From Fratercula arctica (lineage: Eukaryota > Chordata > Aves > Charadriiformes > Alcidae): a stretch of DNA of 64,000 nucleotides. Below the pieces are notes generated by a model. That model was not told the origin of the DNA, ran no database searches, and saw only the letters and a program-made list of their open reading frames with translations. The position numbers were made by a program, and so were the translations under genes. Where the stretch lies: the NCBI GenBank assembly GCA_947846985.1, contig CANTUZ010000011.1:33599589-33663588 (forward strand), written 5' to 3'. This document shows, piece after piece, positions 39,601 through 50,300 of this stretch. The first letter of the stretch is position 1. Each line of letters starts with the position of its first letter.

Positions 39601-42600
39601 GATCCCCTTGCAGACAAGCCCACACATTCACAAGACCATTTACGCAATCTTGCCTCCCCAGGAAACAGACAAGGGAAACTTCTCTTCAGAGAGAAAAGTT
39701 ATTCAAAGGGAGCTCACTGCTGGGAAGAAGAAGGGGCAGAAAGTGACAATAGCTGTCTTTCCCCTCTCAAAGACCAAATATCTTTGTCCTTCAGAAGGAA
39801 GGAACATAAATATGGGGAAAACATTAGCTCTTTGGTGCAATGCTCGTGACGTGGAGGGGTAAAATAGCCTGAAGCCCCCACAGACGTCTTATGCAGCCTA
39901 GGTAGCAAATGCTACCTACTATTACAGGCTGCCTGCTTGTACCCAAGAACAGATTTTTATAGCATTCAGAAAGGTGACAACCAACTGAAGACACGGCTGC
40001 ACAGTTCAAACGGCAGGGAGAAAGGTCATTCTCTAATTTGAGATAGGTAACCCATGAAGCTTTACCTTTCCCTTGTACAGAATGACTGGGCAAACAAATC
40101 GTCCTCTACACCTCGCCATCTTACTTCGGTTGATAAGGTCCTGCAGTTTGCCAACCTGCACGGTGCTCTCGAACCTAATGGAGAGAGATTCAGTTCAGTA
40201 CACGGAGCATCTTCTCACACGTCTTTCAGCGAAGCTGCTACAGACACCCCAGGCTGTAATCCCCAGCCCTTTTGCCTAGAAGCCAGCTTCTGAAGTTAGC
40301 AAGCAAGAGGAAGCTTCTTTAAGAATTGCTTCCGCTGCTATACAACGTGTCTGGATGCTTTTCTGTCTCCTCTTCTTTATTTTGAAAGACTAGCTGCACA
40401 GTAGGTGACAGCAAGCATCTTCAGGAGGTGGCAATATGAGAAGCATCAGAATGGTCTGCTACAAACTAACATGTGGATTACTAACAAAGGACTACCAGAG
40501 CAAGCCCGTGTCTACAAAAATATATGGTCAGCTTTCCTCCCTACCACTTTTCCATCAAAAAGCTCAGTACTACATCAGAGTGAATTCACTATTACAGTGA
40601 TATTTTTGCAAGGAAAATGAAATAAAATAGAGAATCGAAGTTTGAACGCTCAACAAACCTTAGTTCCAGTCACTTAAGCACGTGTGTTGCCAGATAATTA
40701 GACAATTGTCTGTAAATCAGCTAGTGGGTTGAACAAGGCTGTTAGATTGATGTCAACTGCATCTGCATAACTAAATTTTGTCAATCTGGTTAAAGTTAAA
40801 ACAGAAATGTGTTCCAAGTTGGAGACATTTTGGAAAGAAGTTAAAATGGCTGCAATTTGTCCAAGTACTGGTCTACGTTTGTTAGGAATCCAAACTGACT
40901 TCTGAACTACACAGACCTTCAGGAGGTACAGTCAACACAGGGAGAAGTAGAGTTTCCACATGGAACTGGAGAAGCATCCAGACTGACATAATAGAAACCA
41001 GATGAAGTGTGGAAATACAAAGCTGCATGGTCACACACTTAGAGATGATTAACGAGAACTTCCAGTTAGCCCTTTCCAGCCGCGGAGCTTGGTACAAGAG
41101 CCCAGATGAATTGGTTGATCTCTAGATGCCTGTACATTATCAACACGGTAAGTCTGAAAACAGGGACAAATAAGATCACAGGAAACTCTCCAGTGGGATG
41201 GAGAAGTACCAGCATTACCGGGCAGAGCACAAGACCTCAGCTGAGATAAGGCACCTGATTCTAGTGAATGTGAAAAGGCACAGCAAGATGATTAGGATGG
41301 CCAGGGGACAGTCTATGCTGCAACAGAAACCACCACAGATTGGTTGGCAGAGCAGATGAAGATGAAGTGCGGACACAACAATACATGCATTAGGGTGAAG
41401 GAGAAAACTTAGCGACGAAGGGGGAAAACTCCTCCAAGGCAAAGGACAATGCTGGCCTAAGAACAAATACCTTTATGTTGGAAGTTAAAAGAAAGTTGCT
41501 AAGCTTCAGAATCAGTCAGGAGCAACCTACCTGCAGCTGCCATTCTGTGAAGGATAAAAAAAATAATCTATTATTAACATGGAAATTGATCTGTTTATGG
41601 AAAAGATTATACAAGGTGATGCCAGTGGAAACAGGGAGACAGTAACCAAGACCTTCTAATCCTACGTTTGTTTTTTTTTTTTTAATAAAAAAAGGACTCA
41701 ATTCACAGAATTCATAGTCAAGGTTTAGTATTTTTCATAAGTTTCATAACGCATTCATAACTATTTTGGCTGTCCAGTTCCAAAGAGCTTTGGCATGTAC
41801 CAGAATTTAAAGAACAAGAACCCAAGCTAATCTGATCTAAATGTTGAGGACGCGAGGGCGCTAAGTGCAAAGACAGGAAAATGCTAGCAGAGTACAAGAG
41901 ATTGTGTGCAGGCACCTGATGAACGCAACCCGAACTCCGCTCATCGCTGTCACTGCAACAGCCAAGAGCTCCGCTCTGCAATCTGCTTCCCTCCTCAGAG
42001 AGGATGTGAATAACAGATGCTGCAGGAATGGCCTGCGAGCAGTGAGAAGAGAGGCCCTCGTGTATAATTCCCAATACCAAACTATTTTGAAACTTTGAGA
42101 GATTCTGACGTACAGATTTGGTTGTGGGGTCATTTTTAAATGAATGCACGCAATTAAGAGACACATCCCTGCACTATGCTCCAGCTGCCTTTGTTTCCTT
42201 TGCAACAGCAAATACAGAGAAAAACAAGAATAGCTCCGTGGCGCTGCTTCCAAGTCCAGAAGATGGGATTCAACAAAAAATCAAATGCCTGGAAGATCAG
42301 AAATTACATGAGAAGTGCCTCCCTAGGAGCTGATACAAGCCAAGAAGTTTCACCTCTCACACACCAACTGCACTTCCCTGGAGAGACATCACAGCACTGG
42401 GGAATGCGTCCGAGCAACTTGGCAGGAACCTGGGACACAGGGCAAGTGGGAAGCCCAGCACCCCACTGGGGACATGAAGAACGAGCCCCTCTTCCAGGCT
42501 TTTGTTCCTGTTCCCTGGGAAGCCTGCACAGGCATCGGAGAGACCCACCCTGCTATCTGCACGGCTCTCGGACCTTCTCATCTCAAGAACCATCATCAGT

Positions 42601-45600
42601 AAAGCTAGGAATAAACACTGAAATGAAGATAAACATGGTAAGTAAACATAGTTGTTCTGAGATGATTGTAGCGAGGGGAAAGGCTGCTCTGAGGAACGGG
42701 TGCAACACTCTTACAGGGACAAGTAATTAAACGCAGCATAGATAGGAGTAAAATCTACCGAAAAGGGTTCGGAAAACAGAGCACTCTTCAACAGCAGTGT
42801 GAAAGAACATCACTAAGGCTGTTTGGGACAAGGTAGAGAATGAGGTGGGAGGAATGACGTGTATCTTAACTCTTTTTTAGACTTTCAGGTGTGCCTTGTG
42901 TTTTCAGAAGTTTGTCTTCCAGAAGATACTACTGGGCAACCTTACCTCTGTGTTAATCCCCTTGGCCCTCTCCATCAAATCAGCCTCTAAAGCTGAATTC
43001 ACCTGTTTAAATGCAAGGGAAAGACTTCCTATAAGAGCAAGCAACTGTTTTGGCAACTGTATATTTTATACAGGCCTGAAGTAGAGATGCTTCCCTTTGG
43101 GTAGCCATAACAGTGCTGGAACCAAAGCGTTCCTCTTGCATTGTTAGATTGCATGCAACTGTGATCATATTTGTCTGGAGTGCAGACAGGATCATCAGGT
43201 GAAACCAAAGACACGGCCGGTGCCTGAGATATAGGCATTTTTCATTAAGCACAGTCACAGTAACTCTAAGACAGCGAGTAAAGAACTGAGCGTACCCCTC
43301 TGTTTCCATTCCCTGCAGCATCTGCCTGCTCCTTCTGGGAGGACATCAGAGTTCTCCAAGCACAGGGAAGATGCTCCCGGCTGTCAGACGCATCCTGATA
43401 CCTTCTGTGGCTCCTCGCAAGCAGCGCCTTGGTTGACAGCCAAAAATGCACATCAAATTCCTCCCACTACCTCCTGCACCTGCCTGGATTTCAAGAGTAC
43501 TGTTGGCAAAGTGTGATCAAGCAACATCCTTTCTTCCCCAGCTGCCCAGCCACAGAACGAACAGGATCAGGAAACCTATCTGGGTTAAAAATATCCAATT
43601 TTGCTGTTTCCCTGCATGGCTTCAGAAGCAGCTGTAACAGCAGAACCGATGGGGCAGCACAGAGTTCGAGTAAGTGAAAATTGCTTCCAAAAAACCTCGG
43701 TATTCTCAGAAGCGTGAAGTGTCCTGCACACTTCAAAGAGATCTTACCAGCTGATTAAGAACATTAGCAAGATGAAAGGCAGCCAAAGACACTTGGTCCT
43801 AGAGGGAGCATCCCGTTCACTGGGAGTGGTTCTTGTGTTCTGTAACACAAGAAGTGCAACAGTCTCTATTTCATAATTATTCCATAGAGTACAATGATGC
43901 AACTAAAAACTGGATTTGTCTAAAATTATTTTGCTACTTTTGCAGAGATTATCACTCAGAAATCAGGAGGAGAGTGATGATGAAGGGTAGTCTCTTTCCG
44001 TGATTCCCTGGGAGAGCAAATCAAGACTTAGAAAGAACTGGTATTTAAAACGTCAATTGCCACTGCTGGCTTGCAAAAGTCTCGGAAGAAAACAAGGCCC
44101 TGAGTGTAAGTATACTAATTTTGAATACTCATCAGAAAAATTAAGCATCCTTTGCTCTTACAAGAACAGGAAGAGAAGAAGCATTCGGTTTCTCTTCCCT
44201 ATTTACAGCTTCAGACTTCAGCTTCCCCTTTTTTGCAGCAAGGGGTTTAATCTTTTCTAATCTGATCTAACCATTAAGCAGAAGTTCTCCCACCTGACAA
44301 TGAGTTGTGGGCTGTTTTCCAACGACCCTCTCCTACAGCACCTGGCCCACGTGCCAGCTGACAGTTTGCCTTCCTCAGGCAAAGCAGCTGGAGAGGAACC
44401 AGTGACAACCGTCCTTTTGAACATGGTACTTCTGTCACAAACCCAGTTAAGACTGCAAAATTGCATTATGTTTTGTTGCAAGAGAAAATAATAAATGAAA
44501 AGCTGTCGTTAGAGCCGCAGAGAGCGGCTAACACTCAGCCAGAAGCAAGACCAACATGATTCTGAGCTTGGGGGTCAAAGTCCAGAAACGCGTTGGCTTA
44601 GATTTGCACTAAACTGCAACTAAAACGCAAGCAAGCGCTTCCTGTTAACTCACTAAACCTCGGCGCCCACTGACCCACGTACCATGGTGCGGGCAGATTA
44701 TTTCTGTCGAGGCTGCCTCATCTGTCCAGCCCCATTACCCCCTCCGAGATGCTTTCCAGACTAAAAGTCCCCTAATCAGAGGCCTTCCAGCACAACCACA
44801 GGCACTTCATGAAGACAGGGAGAGCATCGCGCAGGCCTGCTCCCAACCATGAGCTCTCTGGGTGAGCCACAGCACAGCAATTATCAGGATCTACTGAGGG
44901 GCAGCAGAGCTGGCGCTGCCCGGGAGCACCCCCTTTGCTTTACACTCCCCAGGCTACGGACTTCGCTCAGCATCTTGGAAGCCCCAGAGGCCGGGGGAGC
45001 CCGGAGGAGCCCCGCGGGAGCTCGGCAGCAAAGCGCAGCCCTGGCAGGCGGCGAGGACTGTCCCGGGAGCGGTGCACCCCGCGGCTGACACCACCGGCTA
45101 TAATTAGCCGCAGCGCAGCCCGGCAGGGCTTCCCCCGGCCCGCGGGAGCCCCAAGAGCGGCAGCCAGCAGGTGCGGAAGCTCCCCGGGGCAAAAGGCGAA
45201 ACCGCCGGCCCGGCTGTCAGCCCTACGGGGAGGGGACCGGGAGGGGACCGGGGCCTTACGGGTCGCGGCCGGCGCCGGCGTCGCGCTCCAGGAGGACGAT
45301 GTGCCGCGGGTAGTGGGCGCAGATCTCACCGTGCGCGTTGGGGATCACGCTGTACCGGTAGTCGCGGCCAAAGAGCTCCAGGCACCGCCGCTCGATCCGT
45401 TCCACCTGCGGACAGTCACCGGTCAGCGCCCGACGCACCGTCACGGAGCCCCGACCCCCCCCCCGGCCCCCGGTACCGGTCCCCTCACCTTCGCGGCGGC
45501 GCCACCGCCGTCCTTGGCGCGGTACTGTGCCCGGGAGAACTCCAGCAGCAACTCGGCCAGGACGCGGTCCCCGGAGCCCGCCGGGGGGCAGCCGCGGGCC

Positions 45601-45608
45601 GCCGCCAT
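12680..45608 (-). CDS. MTMR14: MTMR14, myotubularin-related phosphoinositide phosphatase, complete, 19 coding exons, 630 aa
   Basis: MTMR14 (Jumpy) removes the 3-phosphate from PI3P and PI(3,5)P2 and acts in muscle calcium handling and autophagy. Coding exons: 45489-45608, 45260-45405, 40066-40174, 38955-39030, 38180-38240, 37509-37631, 36925-36998, 34317-34387, 33653-33727, 31227-31293, 30155-30240, 29804-29880, 29520-29556, 27966-28036, 27279-27328, 26920-27058, 23995-24171, 16101-16256, 12680-12857. They total 1893 nt with all phases matching. The catalytic CX5R loop HCISGWDRT lies in exon 11 (30155-30240) with C316 and R322, so the enzyme should be active. The serine-rich tail (KSSSSSSSTHSDNF) and the conserved C-terminus GAIGGLLEQF are present. 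The start gives MAAARGCPPAGSGDR before LLLEFSRAQYRAKDG. Length is slightly below the roughly 650 residues of the mammalian protein, and this N-terminus is variable. Exon 5 uses an unusual donor, GTTTGT. Confidence 0.97.
12858..16100 (-). other. MTMR14: MTMR14 intron 18
   Basis: This intron separates the last two coding exons. It contains a non-coding block at about 13740-14110 listed separately and a C14 run at 15869-15882. No open frame here looks like a real protein. Confidence 0.8.
13740..14110. promoter_or_regulatory. Candidate enhancer in MTMR14 intron 18
   Basis: This AT-richer block stands out from the surrounding intron and is dense in transcription-factor-like sites. It has TTAAAAATAA at 14084-14093 (a MEF2 consensus), the palindrome CCTAATTAGG at 14048-14057 (homeodomain core), and two other A/T-rich cores (GGCTATAAATTGG near 13818-13830 and GCCTATAAACAGC near 13913-13925). 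It has no coding signal. The site matches are direct; enhancer function is inferred. Confidence 0.35.
16257..23994 (-). other. MTMR14: MTMR14 intron 17
   Basis: This is the largest intron of the gene, about 7.7 kb. It holds a 153-codon minus-strand open frame (18823-19284) with no recognised homology and a (CAA)n run near 22940-22956. No transposon family is clearly recognisable. Confidence 0.75.
24172..26919 (-). other. MTMR14: MTMR14 intron 16
   Basis: This intron is about 2.7 kb. It contains a poly-T tract near 24883-24895 and an AT-rich patch near 26050-26090. I see no gene or recognisable repeat in it. Confidence 0.7.
28772..28787. repeat. G16 homopolymer
   Basis: An uninterrupted run of 16 G lies in MTMR14 intron 13. 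It has no coding role. Its length is likely variable and prone to sequencing error. Confidence 0.85.
32310..32815 (-). mobile_element. Ancient CR1/L3-type LINE 3' fragment
   Basis: About 500 bp in MTMR14 intron 9 follow the reverse complement of the reptile/bird CR1 3' region in order. The order is the ATCATCTGGTC...CCAGTCTGCTC start, the TTTGTCCAGTTGCCCC-like segment, the TCAAGTCAACCCTCCATCACC and GCTAAACAGACTGAG segments, and finally CACCCTCTTCAATTTTTAA with ATCCTTTTTAAAATACTGG. Many substitutions and small gaps mean it is old. It is truncated, has no intact reverse transcriptase and is surely immobile. The assignment is from recalled family consensus, not a search. Confidence 0.8.
36838..36854. 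repeat. (CA)n microsatellite
   Basis: A short CA dinucleotide run lies about 70 bp below MTMR14 exon 7, inside intron 7. It is likely polymorphic and has no evident function. Confidence 0.8.
40175..45259 (-). other. MTMR14: MTMR14 intron 2
   Basis: This intron is about 5.1 kb, between the CpG-island exons 1-2 and exon 3. Base composition changes from AT-rich to very GC-rich near 44900 as it enters the promoter island. I see no gene or clear repeat in it. Confidence 0.7.
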
Positions 45609-45900
45609 GCCCGCGCCGCTCACCGCCGCCAGCCCATGGCCCCACCCCGCCCGCCGCTTCCGCCCGCCGCCGCCGCTTCCGCCCGTCCGGCCAATCACCG
45701 CCGCGCCCGCTGGCGTCATCGGGGTGCGACGTGCTGCCGCCTCTCGCTGCGCCTCGTTCAGCTCCGGGGCAACCGAACCATCACCCCCCGGCTCCGCCCT
45801 CCCACACCCGGCACCGGTGCAAGGGCCGGGCACGGCCGAGGCTCGGCAGGCGTGGAGCGAACCCCGGGGGCGGGCCGTGCTCGCCAGCACCGGAGCTGGG
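44900..45900 (-). promoter_or_regulatory. MTMR14: MTMR14 CpG-island promoter covering exons 1 and 2
   Basis: A dense CpG island spans the first two coding exons and the sequence just upstream of the ATG at 45608. No TATA box is visible. It is separated from the LHFPL4 island (about 46500-47400) by several hundred bases of more ordinary sequence. The two genes therefore look like a divergent pair with two islands rather than one shared core promoter. Confidence 0.7.
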
Positions 45901-46500
45901 GGAGGCCGAGGCTTTGCATAAACCCCGTGTAGGCCCGCAGGGAGACGGGGCAAAGGCTGTCGGGCCTCGCTGAGTGGCTCTAACGGCTGCTCTTCATAAA
46001 GAATCCCGAGAGGGGTGTTAATTAAAGAAGCCCCTGTTGGGGTGTGGCCGCACACATGATGCCAGTTGCCATGGTGGCAGTGGCTCGTGTGCCCGGGGTG
46101 GGAGCAGGATGGGGCCATCGCGCAGGGACAGGGACAGCTCGTAGTGTTTGTACCGGGGTGAATGGACACCACTGTTGCAGAGCAGCCAGTTCCTCTCCTC
46201 GTGCAGGGGAACACAGAGTTTGTGTGTTTTCCATCTGCACGTGTCTGATTCGCAAATCCGCTGCGAACCTTAACGAGATGTGGAAGTGGATAAGGCCTCT
46301 GGAGCGTTTCACAAGGGCCAAGTTCAGCGATGGCTGCCATTAACGTGGCGCACCTTAGCAGCCTTCAGAGGAAAGCTGTCCCGAGGTGATCTGCTCCCTG
46401 CTGTGGTTTTGGGTCCAGGGTGAGGCTGCTGGGGCGGGGGGAAGGAAGATTTTGTGGGGCACCTGCCCGCGTACACACACCTCAGGCCGACAGCCCACGG
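45901..46500. other. Spacer between the MTMR14 and LHFPL4 CpG islands
   Basis: This is moderately GC-rich sequence with no recognised gene, repeat or RNA. It may hold shared regulatory sites, but none is clear by eye. Confidence 0.5.
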
Positions 46501-46868
46501 CACCTGACCTGGCACACGTGTGTGCGTGCCGTCGGGGCACACGGGAGGCGCGGGATCGGGCCCTGCTGCTCCCAGTGCCTGCGCACCCCTCGCTGGCGGC
46601 AACCGACGTGCTCCGGCCCCACCGAGTGGGCCGGGAAGGCCCGCTGCCCGCCGCGGGGGGCCAACCCGCAGCTCTCCCCCGGGGTCGCGCAGGGGCCGGG
46701 GGGGGATAAACGCCCTCCCTATCCCTGCGGGCCTGCTTCGGGCAAACATGCCTACGCGTGTCCCTGCTGCCATCAACCGGGGCCGTGCCCAGGCACTGCC
46801 GGGTTACCGGAGCGGGCCCGCCGCCGCCTCAACCCCAGTTCCACCATCCGCTCCGAACCCGCACCCGG

Positions 46869-47018
46869 CCCGAACCGAGCCGAGGAGGCCCGAACTGAGC
46901 CGGGGAGACCCGAACCGAACCGAGGAGGCCCGAACCGAACCGAGAAGGCCCGAGGCGGCCCGAATCGAGCCGAGGAGGCCCGAACCTAGCCGGAGCGACC
47001 CGAACCGGTCCGAACCCC
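46869..47018. repeat. 20-bp tandem repeat in LHFPL4 promoter
   Basis: About seven units follow the pattern CCCGAACCGAGCCGAGGAGG with substitutions. They are spaced exactly 20 bp apart apart from one half-unit of 10 bp at 46949-46958. The array lies some 200 bp upstream of the likely LHFPL4 start site. Confidence 0.85.
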
Positions 47019-47092
47019 GCCGAGCCCCTCTCCGAGCCCCGGGTCGGGGCGGAGCCGAAGGCGGCCGGGCTGGGCTGGGCTCCGCAGTGGCG

Positions 47093-47149
47093 GAGGGGAC
47101 AGGGGAGGGGACAGGGGAAGTGTCGGGGCGGGGGGAGGGGGGGGGGAGT
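47093..47149 (+). other. G-run cluster with quadruplex potential
   Basis: Many runs of three or more G, including a run of ten, are separated by one to five bases on the plus strand (GGGGACAGGGGAGGGGACAG and onward). This meets the usual G-quadruplex pattern several times over. It sits just upstream of the inferred LHFPL4 start. Confidence 0.6.
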
Positions 47150-47384
47150 GCGCGCGGCCGCGCTCGCGCGCGGCGGGGGCGCGCGAGGGGCGCAGAGGCG
47201 GCAGCCAAGATGGCGGCGCGGGTGGCGCAGGGGCCGGCAGCCCGCGGGCGCGCCTAGGCCGCGGTGTGTCCCGTCCCCGTCCCCCCTCCCCCACCCCGCC
47301 CCCAAAACCCGGGCGGGGTCCCCGCCGTCCCGGTCCCCCCCCCCCCAACCCCCCCACCCCGCCCCGCCCGCCCCCTCCGGCAGG

Positions 47385-50300
47385 ATGCTGCCCTCGCAGG
47401 AAGCCTCCAAGCTCTACCATGACAACTACGTGCGGAACTCGCGGGCCATCGGCGTGCTCTGGGCCATCTTCACCATCTGCTTCGCCATCATCAACGTGGT
47501 GGTCTTCATCCAGCCCTACTGGGTGGGCGACAGCGTCAACACCCCCAAGCCCGGTTACTTCGGGCTGTTCCACTACTGCGTGGGCAGCGGGCTGGCGGGC
47601 CGGGAGCTGTCGTGCCGCGGCTCCTTCACCGACTTCAGCACCATCCCCTCGGGCGCCTTCCAGGCGGCGGCCTTCTTCGTGCTGCTCTCCATGGTGCTGA
47701 CGCTGGGCTGCATCACCTGCTTCGCCCTCTTCTTCTTCTGCAACACCGCCACCGTCTACAAGATCTGCGCCTGGATGCAGCTGCTGGCAGGTACACACCG
47801 GCACGCCCCCCCCCCCCCACCCCACCCCACCACCACCACCGCCACCACCACCACCACCCCCGGCAGGCATCGCCCCCCTGCCACCGGCCTTCTCTGGGTT
47901 CTGGGGCGGGGGGATGGGTGTGGGGGACCGTGGGGTTGGCCGGGATGGCAGCGCCAAATGTGGGGTGGCGGGTGTGGGAGCCCCGAGCGCTGGTGGCAGG
48001 ACCCCTGGCCACACGGAACACCAGGATTGCTCAAGGAAGCTGGGCTGGGTACAAGTGGTGTGGGGACATGGTTCCAGGAACCAGCCCCAAGACTTCCCGG
48101 GACACCCATGCCAGGCACTAACACTGACAGAGCACCAGGAATGGGCACCAGCTCGGGGCACTGGCTCCTGAGGCTCCCCAGGCACTCGTATCAGGGCCCT
48201 GGCCACAGGGAGCACCAGGGTTGCTCAAGGAAGCTGGGCTGGGTAGAAGCAGTGCGGGGCCATGGTTTCAAGAACCAGCCCCACGGCTTCTTGGGACACC
48301 CACGCTGGGCACTAGCACTGACAGAGCACCAGAAACAGGCACCTATTCTGGCTACTGGCACCCGGGGCTCCCTAGGCACCGATATCAGGGCCCGTGGCCA
48401 CAGGGAACACTAGGGTTGCTCAAGGAAGTTGGGCTGGGTACAAGTGGTGCAGAGCCATGGTTCCAGGAACCAGCCCCAAGGCTTCCCGGGACACCCATGC
48501 CAGGCACTAGCACTGACAGAGCACCAGGAATGGGCACCAGCTCGGGGCACTGGCCGCTGAGGCTCCCCAGGCACTCGTATCAGGGCCCTGGCCACAGAGA
48601 GCACCAGGGTTGCTCAAGGAAGCTGGGCTGGGTACAAGCAGTGCGGGGCCATGGTTTCAAGAACCAGCCCCAAGGCTTCTTGGGACACCCACGCCGGGCA
48701 CTAGCACTGACAGAGCACCAGAAACAGGCACCTATTCTGGCTACTGGCACCCGGGGCTCCCTAGGCACCGATATCAGGGCCCGTGGCCACAGGGAACACT
48801 AGGGTTGCTCAAGGAAGTTGGGCTGGGTACAAGTGGTGCAGAGCCATGGTTCCAGGAACCAGCCCCAAGGCTTCCCGGGACACCCATGCCAGGCACTAGC
48901 ACTGACAGAGCACCAGGAATGGGCACCAGCTCGGGGCACTGGCTCCTGAGGCTCCCCAGGCACTCGTATCAGGGCCCTGGCCATAGGGAACACCAGGGTT
49001 GCTCAAGGAAGCTAGGCTAGGCAAAAGTACTGTGGATCCATTGGACATCCCAGCCAGGAACCAGTCTCAGGGTGGACCAGGGCTTCCTGGGACACCCAGG
49101 CCAGGCACTAGCACTGACAGAGCACCAGAAAGAGGCAGCAGCGCTGGGCACTGGCATGCAGGGCTCCCTAGGCAAGACCTGGCCCCAGGGAACCACAGGG
49201 CTCCCTGGGACACAGTGGGAAAGCTGGATCAGGGACTCTACTCAGGAGACACCAGAACAGCCCTGGAGTACCTGGACAGCCTGGAGCACCCTGGGCCAGG
49301 GATCAGCCTCGGGGCACCCCAGTACACCGCAGTCAGTGTACAACTTTGGGACACCCTACAACAAGAGCTGTCCCACAGAGTCAGGGACCAGCCCCAAGGA
49401 TGCCCTAGGACACCAGGGACCAGCCCCCTAGGGACCCAGACCCCCTGGGACACCGCACATCAGGGAATAGTCCTCTCCAAGCCAGTGGGAGCTGAGGATC
49501 CCAGTCTCCCTGTCTACCCAGCCCCAAGGGCATCCCTGAGCAAGCCCAGCCCACAGGGGATGCCCACTTTAGGGGAACCTCTAGCCCCTGAAGGGACCCC
49601 ATCATTGGCAGGAGCCCATGCATGGAACCTCCCAGCCCTGTAAAAGGACCTGTGCACAGACGGCCCCTCCAGCTCCCCCTTGAAGAGATGTTGTGCCCAG
49701 GCTTCCTCCCTCCCTCCAGCATCGTCAAGGGGCTCTGAGGACAGACCTTCCCTAGCTCTTTGCATAAAGACATCCCAAGTACAGCACTTCCCAGTGGGAC
49801 ACCATATATTTACCTTCTGAGGATGTCTCCTCAGAAGTGACTACAGGCTCAAGTCCAGTCATTTCCCCCAGAAGTGGCCCTTTTTACAGATCCTCCTTTG
49901 CTCCCTCCACAAAAGAAACCCCACTGTAGGTGTACCCCAACACCCTCATAGACTCACGCCTCAAAGGGACACCATGCAATAGCCCAGACTTTTCCCCAGA
50001 ACGGGACGTGGTGCTTTTGTTGATAAGGATCCCAAATATCCCCTTGTACGCAGACCTCTAAGCTGTCCTCACAGGGGGTCTGTCCTTCTGGTGGAAAGAC
50101 CCCCAAGAAGAGATCCTGAGCTTCCGCCGGTAGTGAGACCCTTCACTTCCTTCTTTCTTCAGTTTTACCACATGTGGAAAGACATTGCGTTACTCTCCAC
50201 TGCATAGAAGGTGTGAGTAGGCCCAGAGCTTCCACCAGAAAGACCCAGACCCCCCCATATTCCTAATAAAAGCATCCCACTCTGCCCTCCCGGGAAGAAG

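Larger units (their letters stand above)
46500..47384 (+). promoter_or_regulatory. LHFPL4: LHFPL4 CpG-island promoter and 5' UTR
   Basis: This extreme CpG-rich region lies upstream of the LHFPL4 ATG. AAGATGGCGGC at 47207-47217 is a YY1-type element of the kind found just downstream of start sites, so transcription probably begins near 47190. A long pyrimidine tract ending in ctccggcag at 47383, one base before the G that precedes the ATG, is a strong acceptor candidate and implies a non-coding first exon. A clear matching donor was not identified, so an unspliced leader is also possible. Confidence 0.6.

Noticed and set aside
45441..46340. 299-codon minus-strand frame extending upstream of MTMR14 exon 1
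   Set aside because: Only the last part is MTMR14. The upstream portion is promoter and spacer sequence with no similarity to the family N-terminus.
47148..47384. In-frame open upstream extension of LHFPL4 (about 79 codons)
   Set aside because: There is no ATG start, the sequence is low-complexity Arg/Pro, and the conserved family start MLPSQ lies at 47385 just after a strong splice acceptor.
46986..48215. 409-codon minus-strand open frame across the LHFPL4 first exon and promoter
   Set aside because: It is a shadow of GC-rich coding and CpG-island DNA, with low-complexity Pro/Gly/Arg sequence, and it reads through simple repeats.
48027..48998. CRISPR-like array
   Set aside because: The units are 194-195 bp with no short repeat/unique spacer pattern, and the DNA is a vertebrate intron.
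48221..49643. Several 130-214-codon open frames through the 194-bp repeat array
   Set aside because: They occur on both strands and in several frames because the repeat lacks stops. The 389-bp block length changes frame, so no protein is conserved between copies.
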